Source: JAWXCE01 sp034440495
GTDB lineage: Bacteria > Pseudomonadota > Alphaproteobacteria > Rhizobiales > Rhodomicrobiaceae
DNA: 64,000 nt
Direction of reading: 5' to 3'
NCBI GenBank assembly: GCA_034440495.1
Contig: JAWXCE010000002.1
Span: forward strand, 58,947-122,946
In this document: positions 1 through 10,043 of the stretch, piece by piece
Position numbering within the stretch: position 1 is the first letter of the stretch
How the letters are laid out: every line of letters starts with the position of its first letter
Program-made: the position numbers and the translations under genes
Notes under the pieces: generated by a model
The model's input: the letters and a program-made list of their open reading frames with translations, nothing else
What the model was told of the DNA's origin: nothing
Database searches by the model: none

Positions 1-2961
1 AATGTCGAGATCATGGCTCGCAAGCTGGAACCCCGCGCCGAGGCTATCAAGCGAGTGCAGCACCTTGAGCCGCTTTTCGGCCGCAGGCGTCAGCTTCTGG
101 TTCGGCGGCGTGGTGAACATGGCGTAAGCGCGCCGCTTCGACCGCCCGACGCGGCCGCGCAACTGGTAAAGCTGGGCGAGGCCGAACATGTCGGCACAAT
201 GCACGATTAGCGTATTGGCGTTCGGGATATCGAGGCCGGACTCCACGATGGTGGTGGAGAGCAGCACGTCGAACTGCTTGTCGTAGAACGACGACATCAC
301 ATCCTCAAGCTGCGTTGGCGACATTTGCCCGTGGCCGATTTGAAATTTTAGCTCCGGCACCACCTCACGCAGGAAGGCCGCCACGTCGTCCAGGTCGGAG
401 ATGCGCGGCACGACATAGAAGCTCTGGCCGCCGCGATAGCGCTCGCGCAGCAGCGTTTCCCGCAGCATAACGGGATCAAACGGCGTGATGAACGTGCGCA
501 CGGCGAGCCTATCCACCGGCGGCGTAGCGATGACCGACATTTCGCGCACGCCCGTCAGCGCCAGTTGCAGCGTGCGCGGGATCGGCGTCGCCGTCAGCGT
601 CAGCACGTGCACATCTTCCTTGATCTGCTTCAGCCGCTCCTTGTGGCTCACGCCGAAATGCTGCTCCTCATCAATAATGAGTAACCCAAGCCGCTGAAAT
701 TCGATACTTTTGGCCAGCAGCGCGTGCGTGCCGACCACAATATCCATCTGGCCCGACTTCAGCCCATCGCGCATTTCCGCCATCTCCTTGGCGGGCACGA
801 GACGGGACGCGCGAGCGATTTTTACTGGGAAGCCCTGGAAGCGCTCGGTAAAGGTTTTGAAATGCTGGCGCGCTAGCAGCGTCGTTGGCACCACAACGGC
901 GACCTGGAAGCCCTCCAGCACAGCCACGAACGCCGCGCGCAGCGCCACCTCGGTCTTGCCAAAACCCACATCGCCACAGATAAGGCGATCCATGGGACGA
1001 CCTGTCGCCAGATCGCCCAGCACCGCCTCGATGCTGGAAAGCTGGTCGTCCGTCTCGTCGTAAGGAAAGCGCGCAACAAACTCGTCGAACGCGCCCTGAT
1101 TGGGAGCCATCACCGCGCCATCACGCAATTGGCGAGCTGCGGCCACTTTGATGAGACTTTCGGCAATATCGCGAATACGCTTCTTAAGCTTCGCCTTGCG
1201 CGCCTGCCATGCGCCGCCGCCGAGCTTGTCGAGTTGCGCGCCCTCGTCCGCGCCGTAACGAGATAAAAGTTCAATATTTTCAACGGGTAGAAATAGTTTG
1301 GAGCCGCCCGCATATTCCAGTTCAAGGCAATCGTGGGGCGCACCAGCCGCCGTTACCGTTTGCAGGCCGACAAAGCGGCCGATACCGTGGTCGGCGTGCA
1401 CAACCAGATCGCCCGGCGCGACGCTTGAGGCTTCCTGCAGCACATCCGAGCCTTTTTTCGGCTTACGGCGGCGCACCAGCCGGTCGCCCAGGATGTCCTG
1501 CTCGGCGATGACGGCGAAATCCGTGGTTTCGAATCCGCTCTCAAGCGGCAAAATCGCAATGCCGGTCGAGCCGCGCGGCAGCTTGAGCGCCTCATCGTAA
1601 CTGTCGGCGGGCATGGCGTATTGCAAACCGTGCGATGTGAGCAGCGACCCTAGCCGCTCGCGCCCGCCCGCCGTCCAAGCGGCGACAAGCACGCGCTTGC
1701 CCTCGCTCTTCAGCTTGGCGATTTGCGCAACCACGGCGGAAAATAGTTTATCGGACTGCTCTGCCCGCTCGATGCCAAAGCCGCGCCCCTGCTTGCCGCC
1801 AAAATCGATAGCGGTAATGCCCTCCCGCTCTGGCGCATTGAACGGCGAGAAAAAGCGCACGTCGCGTTTCGCGAGGCCGTTATCCCAATCCTTCGCGTTG
1901 AGGAACAGCGTGTCGGTGGGCACGGGTTTGTAGACCCCGGCGCCAAAACTCGAATGCTCCAGCCCCGCGACGCGCGCTTCATAATGGTCGGCTATCTGTT
2001 CAATGCGCCGCCCCTTCGCGTCCTCCACCAGATAATCCATGGTGATGTAGGCGTCGGGCAAATAGTCGAACAGCGTGTCGAGCTTGTCGTAAAACAGCGG
2101 CAGCCAATGCTCCACGCCCGGGTGACGACGGCCAGCGCTCACAGACTCATACAGCGGATCGTCAGCTTTCACCGTGCCAAACAACTCCACATAACGCTGA
2201 CGGAACTGCTTGGCGACCGCAGCCCCGGTGCGCACCTCGCTGATCGGCAGCAGCACCACCTGATCTTTCGAGCCTTGCGTGCGCTGCGTGACCGGGTCGA
2301 ACACGCGAATGCTTTCCAGCGTATCGCCGAAAAAGTCCAGCCGCACCGGCCGCCCCTGCCCCGGCGGGAACATGTCGAGAATGCCGCCCCGCATGGCGTA
2401 TTCGCCCGGCTCCATTACCGTTCCGCTGCGGTTGAAGCCCGCCGCCTCCAGCCGCTCCGCGATAGCGGTCATCCCAATGCTGGCGCCCGCCGAAATGCGC
2501 ACCGCGGATTTCGCCATGTAATCCTTGGGCACAACGCGCTGCAGCGTGGCGTTCACGGTCGTCAAGATGATAAGCGGCTTGGTTAAATCTTTAAGGCGCG
2601 CCAGCCTCGCAAGGGTCGCGATGCGGCGGCCGGAGATTTCGGCGTCGGGCGACACGCGGTCGTAAGGCACGCAATCCCAAGCCGGAAATTGCAGAACTTC
2701 GGCGCCCGGGGCGAAGAAATGCAGCGCGCTGCGCAAAGCTTCCACCCGCTGGTCGTCGCGGCCAATGTGCAGCACGGGGCGGAAAAGCTCGGGCTTTGAG
2801 TCCGGCTCCGCGCTGGCCAACTCATGTATAAGATGTGCGTCAAACCCCTCTGGGGCGCCGGAGGCCACCACCGATCCTTTGGCGGCGCGCAGCAGGCGGA
2901 TGGCGGCGGCGGCTTTATCCGAAGGTTTGGGTTTGCCTTTGATGTCTGCGGGCGCGTTCAT
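1..2961 (-). CDS. mfd: Transcription-repair coupling factor Mfd (C-terminus outside window)
   Basis: Mfd is a DNA translocase that removes RNA polymerase stalled at lesions and recruits UvrA. 987 codons are visible with no stop, so the C-terminal part (end of the translocase and the UvrA-binding region) lies beyond base 1. Reading from the start: a UvrB-like N-terminal part, an RNA-polymerase interaction segment (PGDLVVHADHGIGRFVGL), Walker A GDVGFGKTEVAL near residue 660, the Walker B motif DEEQHFG near residue 763, the RecG-like segment LTATPIPRTLQLAL, and a last visible stretch GAGFQLASHDLDI. The start ATG at 2961 overlaps the sdhE stop by four bases (ATGA), which supports the start and coupled translation. 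Both flanks fit the sdhE-mfd order usual in Rhizobiales. The family call is firm. Confidence 0.97.
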   Translation of the reverse strand, partial: MNAPADIKGKPKPSDKAAAAIRLLRAAKGSVVASGAPEGFDAHLIHELASAEPDSKPELFRPVLHIGRDDQRVEALRSALHFFAPGAEVLQFPAWDCVPYDRVSPDAEISGRRIATLARLARLKDLTKPLIILTTVNATLQRVVPKDYMAKSAVRISAGASIGMTAIAERLEAAGFNRSGTVMEPGEYAMRGGILDMFPPGQGRPVRLDFFGDTLESIRVFDPVTQRTQGSKDQVVLLPISEVRTGAAVAKQFRQRYVELFGTVKADDPLYESVSAGRRHPGVEHWLPLFYDKLDTLFDYLPDAYITMDYLVEDAKGRRIEQIADHYEARVAGLEHSSFGAGVYKPVPTDTLFLNAKDWDNGLAKRDVRFFSPFNAPEREGITAIDFGGKQGRGFGIERAEQSDKLFSAVVAQIAKLKSEGKRVLVAAWTAGGRERLGSLLTSHGLQYAMPADSYDEALKLPRGSTGIAILPLESGFETTDFAVIAEQDILGDRLVRRRKPKKGSDVLQEASSVAPGDLVVHADHGIGRFVGLQTVTAAGAPHDCLELEYAGGSKLFLPVENIELLSRYGADEGAQLDKLGGGAWQARKAKLKKRIRDIAESLIKVAAARQLRDGAVMAPNQGAFDEFVARFPYDETDDQLSSIEAVLGDLATGRPMDRLICGDVGFGKTEVALRAAFVAVLEGFQVAVVVPTTLLARQHFKTFTERFQGFPVKIARASRLVPAKEMAEMRDGLKSGQMDIVVGTHALLAKSIEFQRLGLLIIDEEQHFGVSHKERLKQIKEDVHVLTLTATPIPRTLQLALTGVREMSVIATPPVDRLAVRTFITPFDPVMLRETLLRERYRGGQSFYVVPRISDLDDVAAFLREVVPELKFQIGHGQMSPTQLEDVMSSFYDKQFDVLLSTTIVESGLDIPNANTLIVHCADMFGLAQLYQLRGRVGRSKRRAYAMFTTPPNQKLTPAAEKRLKVLHSLDSLGAGFQLASHDLDI

Positions 2962-3227
2962 GCCGTCGGTGTATCCATTCCGTGGTGGCGCCGGATGCGC
3001 GCGATCATATTCGCCATCGTCCCGTCCGCAGGCGCGGCGCCCTTCAACATGGCGTCAATCAGCGGCTCAGGCAGCGCCATCAATTCCTCGAACGTGGTAA
3101 GGTCGTCTTGGTTCATTGTTTCGAGCGCGGCGCCGGCAAATCGGCCTAGCATCCAGTCCATTTCCTTGGTGCCGCGATGGCAGGCCCTGTAATAGGCCCG
3201 TTTTACTCTAACGTCCTGGCTGTTCAT
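2958..3227 (-). CDS. sdhE: FAD assembly factor SdhE (succinate dehydrogenase assembly factor 2)
   Basis: This 89-residue protein belongs to the SdhE/YgfY/CptB family, which helps covalent attachment of FAD to the succinate dehydrogenase flavoprotein subunit in the cytoplasm. The diagnostic motif RGTKEMD (family RGxxE) lies near residues 18-24, followed by the conserved helix DWMLGRF. The length is normal for the family. It is the upstream member of a two-gene unit with mfd (four-base overlap) and is divergent from recG across a 145-base gap that must hold both promoters. Confidence 0.93.
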   Translation of the reverse strand: MNSQDVRVKRAYYRACHRGTKEMDWMLGRFAGAALETMNQDDLTTFEELMALPEPLIDAMLKGAAPADGTMANMIARIRRHHGMDTPTA

Positions 3228-3372
3228 AAGGTTTGGCTACGCGCTGTGGATGAGCGGCGCGAATATGCGCGACGCAAGGTTACATGGTTGAGATCGTGAT
3301 ATAGAGAGTTCATCCAGTGTTGTCAGTGCCGCGTTCCAACACTTAACGCATTTCTCAGGGCGCGAAGCGGCA

Positions 3373-5517
3373 ATGACGCAGACAACCGACTGGATAGAGG
3401 CGATAGCGGAAGCGCCGCCGGAGCTGGAGCCGCTGTTTGCGCCCGTCCGCATGTTGGCGGGCGCTGGCCCGAAAGTGGAAGCGGCGCTTGCCAAGCTGTT
3501 GCGGTGCGCGCCCGACCAGCCGCCGCGCCTGATCGACTTGCTGTGGCATTTCCCCGTCGGGTTTACGGATCGCCGCTTTCGCCCGTGTATCGCTGATGCG
3601 CAGGCTGGCCGCATCACGACGCTGAAGATCACGGTGAAGAAGCACAAGCCAGTGCCCGCCTCGACCCGCGCGCCCTACAAGGTGACATGCGAGGACGATA
3701 GCGGCGTTATCGACCTGGTGTTTTTCCATGCAGACCGCCGCTTTCTGGAGCGGCTGCTCCCCGTTAGCGAGGAGCGCTATATTTCCGGCGCCGTTGAGCG
3801 CTTCGGCGAGCGCGTGCAGATGCCGCACCCTGACCATATCCTTACCCAAGCGCAGTTCGAGGCGATGCCCGACTTGGAGCCTGTGTATCCGCTCGGCGCG
3901 GGCGTCACGCAAAAGCTGCTGCGCCGTTTCACGGGCCAGGCGCTCGACCGTATCCCCGAGATACGCGACTGGATCGACCCGCGTTTAAAAACCGCGCAAA
4001 AATGGCCCGACTTTCGCGCTGCGCTCGACCTCATCCACCGTCCTCTCGGAGATGGCGATATTCAGGAGGCCTCGCGCGCGCGTAAGCGCCTCGCATATGA
4101 CGAGTTGTTCGCCAGCCAACTTGCCATCGCCGTGATGCGGCGGCAATTCCGGCGCGGCGGCGGTCGCGCGATCATCGGCGATGGCGTGCTGGTCGCCAAG
4201 GTGCGGGCTGCGCTGCCCTTCCGGTTGACGGGTGCGCAAGAGATAGCGCTTGCGGAGATCGGCGCCGATATGGCCGCGCCGCGTCGCATGTTAAGGCTAC
4301 TACAAGGCGACGTTGGCAGCGGCAAGACGGCCGTGGCGCTGATAGCGATGGCGCGTGCGGTCGAGGCTGGGCATCAGGCCGCGATCATGGCGCCGACAGA
4401 GGTGCTCGCCCAGCAGCATTGCGAAACCATCGCACCCATCGCCGCCGCTTGCGGTTTCCGGGTTGCGCTGCTAACGGGGCGAGAAAAAGGGCGTTCCCGG
4501 GCTGGAAAGCTGGTCGCGCTGGTGTCCGGCGAAACGGATATGCTGATCGGCACGCACGCGCTATTTCAGCCCGATGTACAGTTCCGCGATTTGGCGCTGG
4601 CCGTCATCGACGAGCAGCACCGCTTCGGCGTGCACCAGCGTTTTGCGCTGCAAGCCAAAGGCGGCGCGGCGGGCTGCGACGTGCTAGTGATGACCGCGAC
4701 GCCCATCCCGCGCACGCTGGTGCTTACGCACTATGGCGATATGGATGTGTCAAAGCTCAACGAGAAGCCCGCTGGCCGGAAGCCGATCCTGACACGCGCG
4801 CTACCATTGGATCGGCTTGACGAGGTGGTGCGCGGCCTGGCGCGCGCGATGAAGCGCGGCGGGCAGATTTACTGGGTATGCCCGTTGATTGAAACGTCCC
4901 CTAAACTGGAGGCTGCCGCCGCCGAGGAGCGCGCCGCGCATTTGCGCCAATATTTCGGCGATCGGGTGGGCCTCGTGCACGGGCGCATGAAGGGGGCGGA
5001 GAAGGATGCGGCCGTGCGGTCGTTCGCCAACGGCGAAAAGGCGATTTTGGTCGCCACCACGGTGATTGAGGTGGGCGTAAACGTCCCGAACGCCAGCGTG
5101 ATGGTAATCGAGCACGCGCAAAAATTCGGTCTCGCGCAGTTGCACCAGCTTCGCGGGCGTGTTGGGAGGGGCGAGGCGCAATCTACGTGCATCCTGCTTT
5201 ATGAGGGGCCGCTGTCGGAAACAGCGCGCGCCCGGCTTGACGTGCTACGCCAGACCAACGACGGCTTCAAAATTTCGGAGGAGGACTTGCGGCTGCGCGG
5301 CGGTGGCGATGCGCTCGGCACGCGCCAATCGGGAGACGCCGGGTTTCGTGTAGCGCACATGCCTGAAGATGCGGGGTTGTTGCAGAGCGCGGCGGATCAG
5401 ACAAAATATCTGCTTGCCAAAGACCCGCATCTGGAAGGGCCGGGAGGCAACGCCGCCAAGCTAGCGTTGCGGCTGTTTGAGCGCGATGAGGCCGTGAGGC
5501 TGCTGGATGCGGGATAA
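3373..5517 (+). CDS. recG: ATP-dependent DNA helicase RecG
   Basis: RecG is a superfamily 2 translocase that remodels stalled forks and branched DNA. The 714 residues contain an N-terminal OB-fold wedge domain, Walker A GDVGSGKTAVAL near residue 312, the RecG-type motif DEQHRFG near 412, the segment MTATPIPRTL near 440, and the C-terminal motifs VIEVGVNVPNA and QLRGRVGRG. The length is normal. The ATG at 3373 is the first start that keeps the whole wedge region. The gene ends six bases before the stop of the convergent SPOR-protein gene, so no room is left for a separate terminator. Confidence 0.97.
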   Translation: MTQTTDWIEAIAEAPPELEPLFAPVRMLAGAGPKVEAALAKLLRCAPDQPPRLIDLLWHFPVGFTDRRFRPCIADAQAGRITTLKITVKKHKPVPASTRAPYKVTCEDDSGVIDLVFFHADRRFLERLLPVSEERYISGAVERFGERVQMPHPDHILTQAQFEAMPDLEPVYPLGAGVTQKLLRRFTGQALDRIPEIRDWIDPRLKTAQKWPDFRAALDLIHRPLGDGDIQEASRARKRLAYDELFASQLAIAVMRRQFRRGGGRAIIGDGVLVAKVRAALPFRLTGAQEIALAEIGADMAAPRRMLRLLQGDVGSGKTAVALIAMARAVEAGHQAAIMAPTEVLAQQHCETIAPIAAACGFRVALLTGREKGRSRAGKLVALVSGETDMLIGTHALFQPDVQFRDLALAVIDEQHRFGVHQRFALQAKGGAAGCDVLVMTATPIPRTLVLTHYGDMDVSKLNEKPAGRKPILTRALPLDRLDEVVRGLARAMKRGGQIYWVCPLIETSPKLEAAAAEERAAHLRQYFGDRVGLVHGRMKGAEKDAAVRSFANGEKAILVATTVIEVGVNVPNASVMVIEHAQKFGLAQLHQLRGRVGRGEAQSTCILLYEGPLSETARARLDVLRQTNDGFKISEEDLRLRGGGDALGTRQSGDAGFRVAHMPEDAGLLQSAADQTKYLLAKDPHLEGPGGNAAKLALRLFERDEAVRLLDAG

Positions 5518-5523
5518 TAAAGT

Positions 5524-6471
5524 CTACCGTGAAATAACCTGACAGCTTACTTTTTTCGCCTTTACGTCTTCGCAAACGTCGGTGGAAATCGTGCGGCCTT
5601 CGTAAGGGCCAGCGATAACGCTGAAAAACACCGCGCCGCTTTTTTCATAGCGCACTATTTCGGGCTTCTTTCCCTGCAAAAGGCCGGATAGTTGCGACGC
5701 CATGCGTTTAAGCTCGGCCTGCGCCTCAGGTTCGGCGTCAAATGACGCCAGAAGAACGTTATATTGCTTCGCATCATCCGTGACCGCGGCGGTTTGAGCC
5801 GGCTTTGGAGCGGGAGCGGCTACAGCAGGAGCCGGGGCGAGCTTCGTCGTTTGCTGGGGCGGCTTGGTCGCTTTGGCCGGGGTCTGAGGCGCAGCTTTAA
5901 CTTGAGGGGCGTCGTTCGCGGGTGCGGAAGATGGAGCAGCCGTCACTTGGGTTCCCTGCGACCATCCACTAGGAGCGGTAGCTTCTGGCTTTGCAGTTAC
6001 GCTGGTTGAGGATCCGCTAAACAGTCCGCTGAAAAATCCACCAGAGCCCGACTTCGGCTCGGCATCGGCGCTTTGCGTTGCGCCCAATGGCTTTGCCCCG
6101 CCATCATTATCCGTTACGCCGAGCGAAGTCAGAACGCGCTTTCGGCCATCGACTGCGCGAGGCCGTTCGCTTGCGGACAAACCCTGCATGAAGACTGCGT
6201 TGGTGTAATCGGCGAGAGCAAGAGCCGTTTTGCCGAGCTTCTCGTGATACTCGCCTCGCATTAGAAACGCTTTCGAGGAGGCCGCGTTATCGAGCTTGCC
6301 CAACTTGAAGGCCTCGCCGATTTTCTCTACCGCTAAGGCGTAATCCCCTTTTTCGCCAAGCTTGGCGGCGGAAGTCAGCGTCTCGGTTGCATTTTGCGCA
6401 TAACTCGCAGCGGGAATCGCTGCCAAAAAGGCAGATGCCGCGAGAGTGAGTATGAGGCGATCAACGAACAT
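5524..6471 (-). CDS. Secreted TPR-like/SPOR-domain protein
   Basis: A hypothetical envelope protein of 315 residues. The first 25 residues form a signal peptide (hydrophobic core LILTLAASAFLAAIPAASYA). A helical TPR-like region follows to about residue 105, including the text ALADYTNAVFMQG. A low-complexity Pro/Ala/Lys linker covers about residues 120-230, and the last 85 residues form a SPOR domain (YNVLLASFDAEPEAQAEL and later FSVIAGPY). SPOR domains bind denuded glycan strands of peptidoglycan, so a periplasmic, wall-bound role is inferred. I chose the ATG at 6471 over a TTG three codons upstream. It ends with TAG, so TAG is a normal stop in this genome. Confidence 0.8.
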   Translation of the reverse strand: MFVDRLILTLAASAFLAAIPAASYAQNATETLTSAAKLGEKGDYALAVEKIGEAFKLGKLDNAASSKAFLMRGEYHEKLGKTALALADYTNAVFMQGLSASERPRAVDGRKRVLTSLGVTDNDGGAKPLGATQSADAEPKSGSGGFFSGLFSGSSTSVTAKPEATAPSGWSQGTQVTAAPSSAPANDAPQVKAAPQTPAKATKPPQQTTKLAPAPAVAAPAPKPAQTAAVTDDAKQYNVLLASFDAEPEAQAELKRMASQLSGLLQGKKPEIVRYEKSGAVFFSVIAGPYEGRTISTDVCEDVKAKKVSCQVISR

Positions 6472-6573
6472 GCCTGACAAGCGCTGTTAAAGATTTGCTA
6501 AAATATCATCATTATGCAGCCTCTACGTCAAGCAAACGAATTAGACAATTCGGTGTCGTCCACCGTTGCGCGC

Positions 6574-8394
6574 TTATTCCACCGTCACCGACTTCGCCAG
6601 ATTGCGCGGCTGATCGACGTCGGTGCCCATCGCAACAGCCGTGTGATAGGCCAGCAATTGCACGGGGATAGCATAGAGGATCGGGTTGGTGAAATCATGC
6701 GCGGCGGGAAGCCCGATCACGGAGCCGCCAGGCACAATATCCGGCGCCGCGCCCGCCGTCGTGAGCAGGATGATGCGCCCTCCGCGTGCAGACACCTCCT
6801 GCATGTTCGACATAGTTTTCTCGAACAGCGCATCCTTCGGCGCGACAACGATGACGGGCACCTCGTCGTCAATGAGTGCAATGGGGCCGTGCTTCAACTC
6901 GCCCGCCGCGTAGCCCTCAGCGTGGATATAAGAGATTTCCTTGAGTTTGAGCGCCCCCTCCAGCGCCAGCGGATAATGTGCGCCGCGACCGAGATACAGC
7001 ACGTCGCGCGCGCCCGCCAAACCAGCGGCCAGCTTCTCGAATCGCTCTTCATCGCGCAGAACCTTCGACATCAAGCGCGGCAACTCCACCAGCGCGTCCA
7101 CAAGCTCCGCCTCCTGCGAGGCGCTGAGAACGCCGCGCGCGCGGCCCGCAGCAATCGCCATGCAGGCGAGCACGGTGAGCTGACACGTAAATGCCTTTGT
7201 CGAAGCGACGCCGATTTCAGGGCCTGCTAAGGTGGGCAGCAGCGCGTCCGACTCGCGGGCGATAGTCGATTCGGGCACGTTGACGATGGAGACGATGCCC
7301 TGCCCTTGCTGGCGGCAGTAGCGCAGGCTGGCGAGCGTGTCGGCAGTTTCGCCTGATTGCGAGATGAACAGCGACAGGCCGCCATCGGCCATAGGCGGCT
7401 CGCGATAACGGAATTCAGAGGCGATGTCGATATCGACAGGCAGGCGCGCATAGCGCTCGAACCAGTATTTGGCGACAAGTCCTGCGTAATAAGCCGTACC
7501 GCATGCGGAAATCGTCAGGCGCGGAAGTTTAGCGAAATCGCGCGGGAGCGGCGGCAACTGCACCGTGCTTTCCATGAAGCGCACGTAGTGAGAGAGGGTG
7601 CGGCTGACCACATCCGGCTGCTCGTGAATCTCCTTGGCCATGAAATGGCGGTGGACACCTTTATCCACCAGCAGCGCGGCGGCGGCGGATTTTCTGGTGG
7701 CGCGGCTGACTGGCTCGCCCGCCTCGTTGCGGATCTCTGCGCCAACACGGGTCAGGATGACCCAGTCGCCCTCTTCCAGATAGGTGATCTGATCGGTAAA
7801 CGGAGCCAGCGCCATGGCGTCTGACCCCAGAAACATTTCGCCTTTGCCGTGGCCGATGGCGAGCGGGCTGCCGCGCCGCGCGCCGATCATCAGGTCGTCG
7901 TGGCCCGCGAAGATGATGGCGAGCGCGAACGCGCCTTCCAGTTCTTTTAGGGCGACCTGCACGGCGGCGGCGGGCTCTGCGCCACCGCGCATCTCGCGGC
8001 TGATGAGATGGCCAATGACTTCCGTGTCGGTGTCGGTGTCAAAGCGGACGCCGTCAGCCTCCAGCGACTGACGCAGTTCCCGGAAATTTTCGATGATGCC
8101 GTTATGGACGACGCAGACGCCGTCGCTTAAATGGGGATGAGCATTGCGCTCCGTCGGCGCGCCGTGGGTTGCCCAACGGGTGTGGCCGATGCCGGACGAA
8201 CCAGGGAGCGGGTCGGCGGCGAGCCGCGCTTCGAGGTTTTTCAGCTTCCCCTCAGCCCGGCGGCGCATGATGGAGCCGTTCACCACCGTTGCAACGCCTG
8301 CTGAATCGTAGCCGCGATATTCAAGCCTGCGCAGCGCATCGACTAGCGACCCGGCGGCGGGTTGAGACCCGAGAACCCCAATGATTCCGCACAT
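6574..8394 (-). CDS. glmS: Glutamine-fructose-6-phosphate aminotransferase (isomerizing)
   Basis: GlmS makes glucosamine-6-phosphate from fructose-6-phosphate and glutamine, the first step towards UDP-GlcNAc for peptidoglycan and lipopolysaccharide. The 606 residues begin MCGIIGVLGS, giving Cys after Met as the N-terminal nucleophile of the glutaminase domain. RGYDSAG, GHTRWATHG and HNGIIENFREL are also present. Two SIS isomerase domains follow (SQSGETADTLASLRYC; GRGAHYPLALEGALKLKEISY), and the protein ends in the usual DQPRNLAKSVTVE. It lies downstream of glmU on the same strand, 119 bases after it. No glmS ribozyme is expected outside Firmicutes and none was seen. Confidence 0.98.
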   Translation of the reverse strand: MCGIIGVLGSQPAAGSLVDALRRLEYRGYDSAGVATVVNGSIMRRRAEGKLKNLEARLAADPLPGSSGIGHTRWATHGAPTERNAHPHLSDGVCVVHNGIIENFRELRQSLEADGVRFDTDTDTEVIGHLISREMRGGAEPAAAVQVALKELEGAFALAIIFAGHDDLMIGARRGSPLAIGHGKGEMFLGSDAMALAPFTDQITYLEEGDWVILTRVGAEIRNEAGEPVSRATRKSAAAALLVDKGVHRHFMAKEIHEQPDVVSRTLSHYVRFMESTVQLPPLPRDFAKLPRLTISACGTAYYAGLVAKYWFERYARLPVDIDIASEFRYREPPMADGGLSLFISQSGETADTLASLRYCRQQGQGIVSIVNVPESTIARESDALLPTLAGPEIGVASTKAFTCQLTVLACMAIAAGRARGVLSASQEAELVDALVELPRLMSKVLRDEERFEKLAAGLAGARDVLYLGRGAHYPLALEGALKLKEISYIHAEGYAAGELKHGPIALIDDEVPVIVVAPKDALFEKTMSNMQEVSARGGRIILLTTAGAAPDIVPGGSVIGLPAAHDFTNPILYAIPVQLLAYHTAVAMGTDVDQPRNLAKSVTVE

Positions 8395-8513
8395 GTCGTG
8401 ATGTCCTTTCGCTAGTTTTAGCGATTCGCGATCGCTTCATCATGCTTAACAAGCTTCTGGGCTTGCGCCAAATCACACACAGTTACTAGGCGTAGCATAA
8501 GGTTTAAGCGGAA

Positions 8514-9887
8514 TTAAGCGTGCGGAGGCTTGCGTTCGCGATGGCGACGTTCACGAACGGCGGCGGCCCAGCCAGGTTTTTCAGCCTGAACGCCTCTTGC
8601 GACGGCAAGCGCGTCCGGCCCCACATCGCGCGTTATCACGCTGCCCGAACCGATATAGGCGCCTTTACCGATTTTGACAGGAGCGACTAGCGACGTGTTG
8701 GAGCCGATGAAAGCGCCTTCGCCGATATCGGTCTGGTGCTTGTCGAAGCCGTCGTAGTTGCAGGTGATCGTGCCCGCGCCGACATTGGCGTCGACGCCGA
8801 CGCGGGCGTCTCCAATGTAGCTGAGATGGTTGACCTTGGCGCCCTCCTCGATAACTGCGTTTTTTAGTTCGACAAAATTGCCAATGCGGGCGCCTTCGCC
8901 AAGCCGCACACCCGGGCGCAGCCGTGCATACGGGCCGATTTGCGCATTGCGGCCAATGTGGGCGCCCTCGATGTGGCTGAATGCGCGTATGACGGCGCCG
9001 TCCTCGACGGTGACGCCGGGGCCGAAAACCACATTCGGCTCGATCAGCACGTCTTGGCCGAGCTTTGTGTCATAGGCAAGCGTTACGGTGTCCGGCGCAA
9101 TCATGGTAACGCCATTTGCGAGCGCGTCCGCGCGTAACCGTTTCTGCATAATGGCTTCTGCCTGGGCAAGCTGCGCCCGGTCGTTGACGCCGAGCGTTTC
9201 TTCCCCGGCGCAGGTGACGAGCGCGGTCGTCAAACCTTCGGAGCGGGCAATGGCGACAATGTCAGTGAGGTAATATTCTTGGGCGGCGTTTGCATTGCCC
9301 ACCTTCGAGAGAAGGCTGGCGAAACGATCCCCGCCGCGCACCGCGATAATCCCGGAATTGCAAAGGCTTACAGCCCGTTCCTCCGAGCTAGCGTCCTTGT
9401 GTTCTCGTATCGCCGCTGGCCGTCCGTGCTGGTCAAGAAGCAAACGGCCGTAGCCTGTCGGGTCCGCGGCGCAGAAGCCGAGAATGGCGAGGCTGGCGCC
9501 TTGGTTCAAAGCGTCGCGCAAGGCCGCGAGAGCCGCTGATGGTATGAGCGGCGCATCGCCGTAAAGGACAAGCACATCGCCAGGAAATGTCTCAAATGCG
9601 GCCCGCGCCGCCTCGACAGCGTTGGCTGTCCCTAATTGCTGGCGCTGATAGCAGACGAGAGCTTCTGGCAAGGTGGATTTGACGAACTCTTCGGTTTCCG
9701 TCGCGCCGGGCGAAATCACAACTACAATTCGGCCACCAACCTCTGCTGCGGTCGATGCGACGTGGCCAAGCATTGGGCGCCCGGCGACTGAATGCAAAAC
9801 TTTAGGCAGCCGTGATTTCATGCGTGTGCCGCTTCCCGCGGCAAGGATGATGCTCAAGGCGTCAGGCTGTTCCGCATTCAGCGTCAT
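8514..9887 (-). CDS. glmU: Bifunctional UDP-GlcNAc pyrophosphorylase / GlcN-1-P acetyltransferase
   Basis: GlmU carries out the last two steps of UDP-GlcNAc synthesis. The N-terminal uridylyltransferase domain shows LAAGSGTRMKSRLPKVLH and YGDAPLIP. The C-terminal half is a left-handed beta-helix of hexapeptide repeats (for example PGVRLGEGARIGNFVEL) with the acetyl-CoA site segment VGAGTITCNYDG and the tail segment FIGSNTSLVAPVKIG. About 457 residues is normal. I chose the ATG at 9887; the same frame is open to a TTG at 9908, but that codon lacks a good ribosome site. Transcribed with glmS. Confidence 0.97.
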   Translation of the reverse strand: MTLNAEQPDALSIILAAGSGTRMKSRLPKVLHSVAGRPMLGHVASTAAEVGGRIVVVISPGATETEEFVKSTLPEALVCYQRQQLGTANAVEAARAAFETFPGDVLVLYGDAPLIPSAALAALRDALNQGASLAILGFCAADPTGYGRLLLDQHGRPAAIREHKDASSEERAVSLCNSGIIAVRGGDRFASLLSKVGNANAAQEYYLTDIVAIARSEGLTTALVTCAGEETLGVNDRAQLAQAEAIMQKRLRADALANGVTMIAPDTVTLAYDTKLGQDVLIEPNVVFGPGVTVEDGAVIRAFSHIEGAHIGRNAQIGPYARLRPGVRLGEGARIGNFVELKNAVIEEGAKVNHLSYIGDARVGVDANVGAGTITCNYDGFDKHQTDIGEGAFIGSNTSLVAPVKIGKGAYIGSGSVITRDVGPDALAVARGVQAEKPGWAAAVRERRHRERKPPHA

Positions 9888-9993
9888 CTTGTTTCTCGTT
9901 TGGATCAATGGGACTTAACGCAGCTATCATTCGGCCTCGCAGAAAACAAGCCTTAGGTCAGATGAAGCGCTGCGCAACGAGGTTGTTTGCAAA

Positions 9994-10022
9994 ACAAAAA
10001 AAAGCCGCGCGAAGGCGGCTTT
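9994..10022 (-). terminator. Rho-independent terminator of the porin gene
   Basis: An 8-base perfect stem (AAAGCCGC at 10001-10008 paired with 10015-10022) encloses a six-base loop. On the minus strand it is followed by a run of seven T (complement of 9996-10002). It starts 22 bases after the porin stop. Confidence 0.88.
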
Positions 10023-10043
10023 AGCATTTGTCTGGTTAAGAGA

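Noticed and set aside
8395..8513. glmS ribozyme or small-RNA control ahead of glmS
   Set aside because: The spacer shows no ribozyme core, which is limited to Gram-positive groups.
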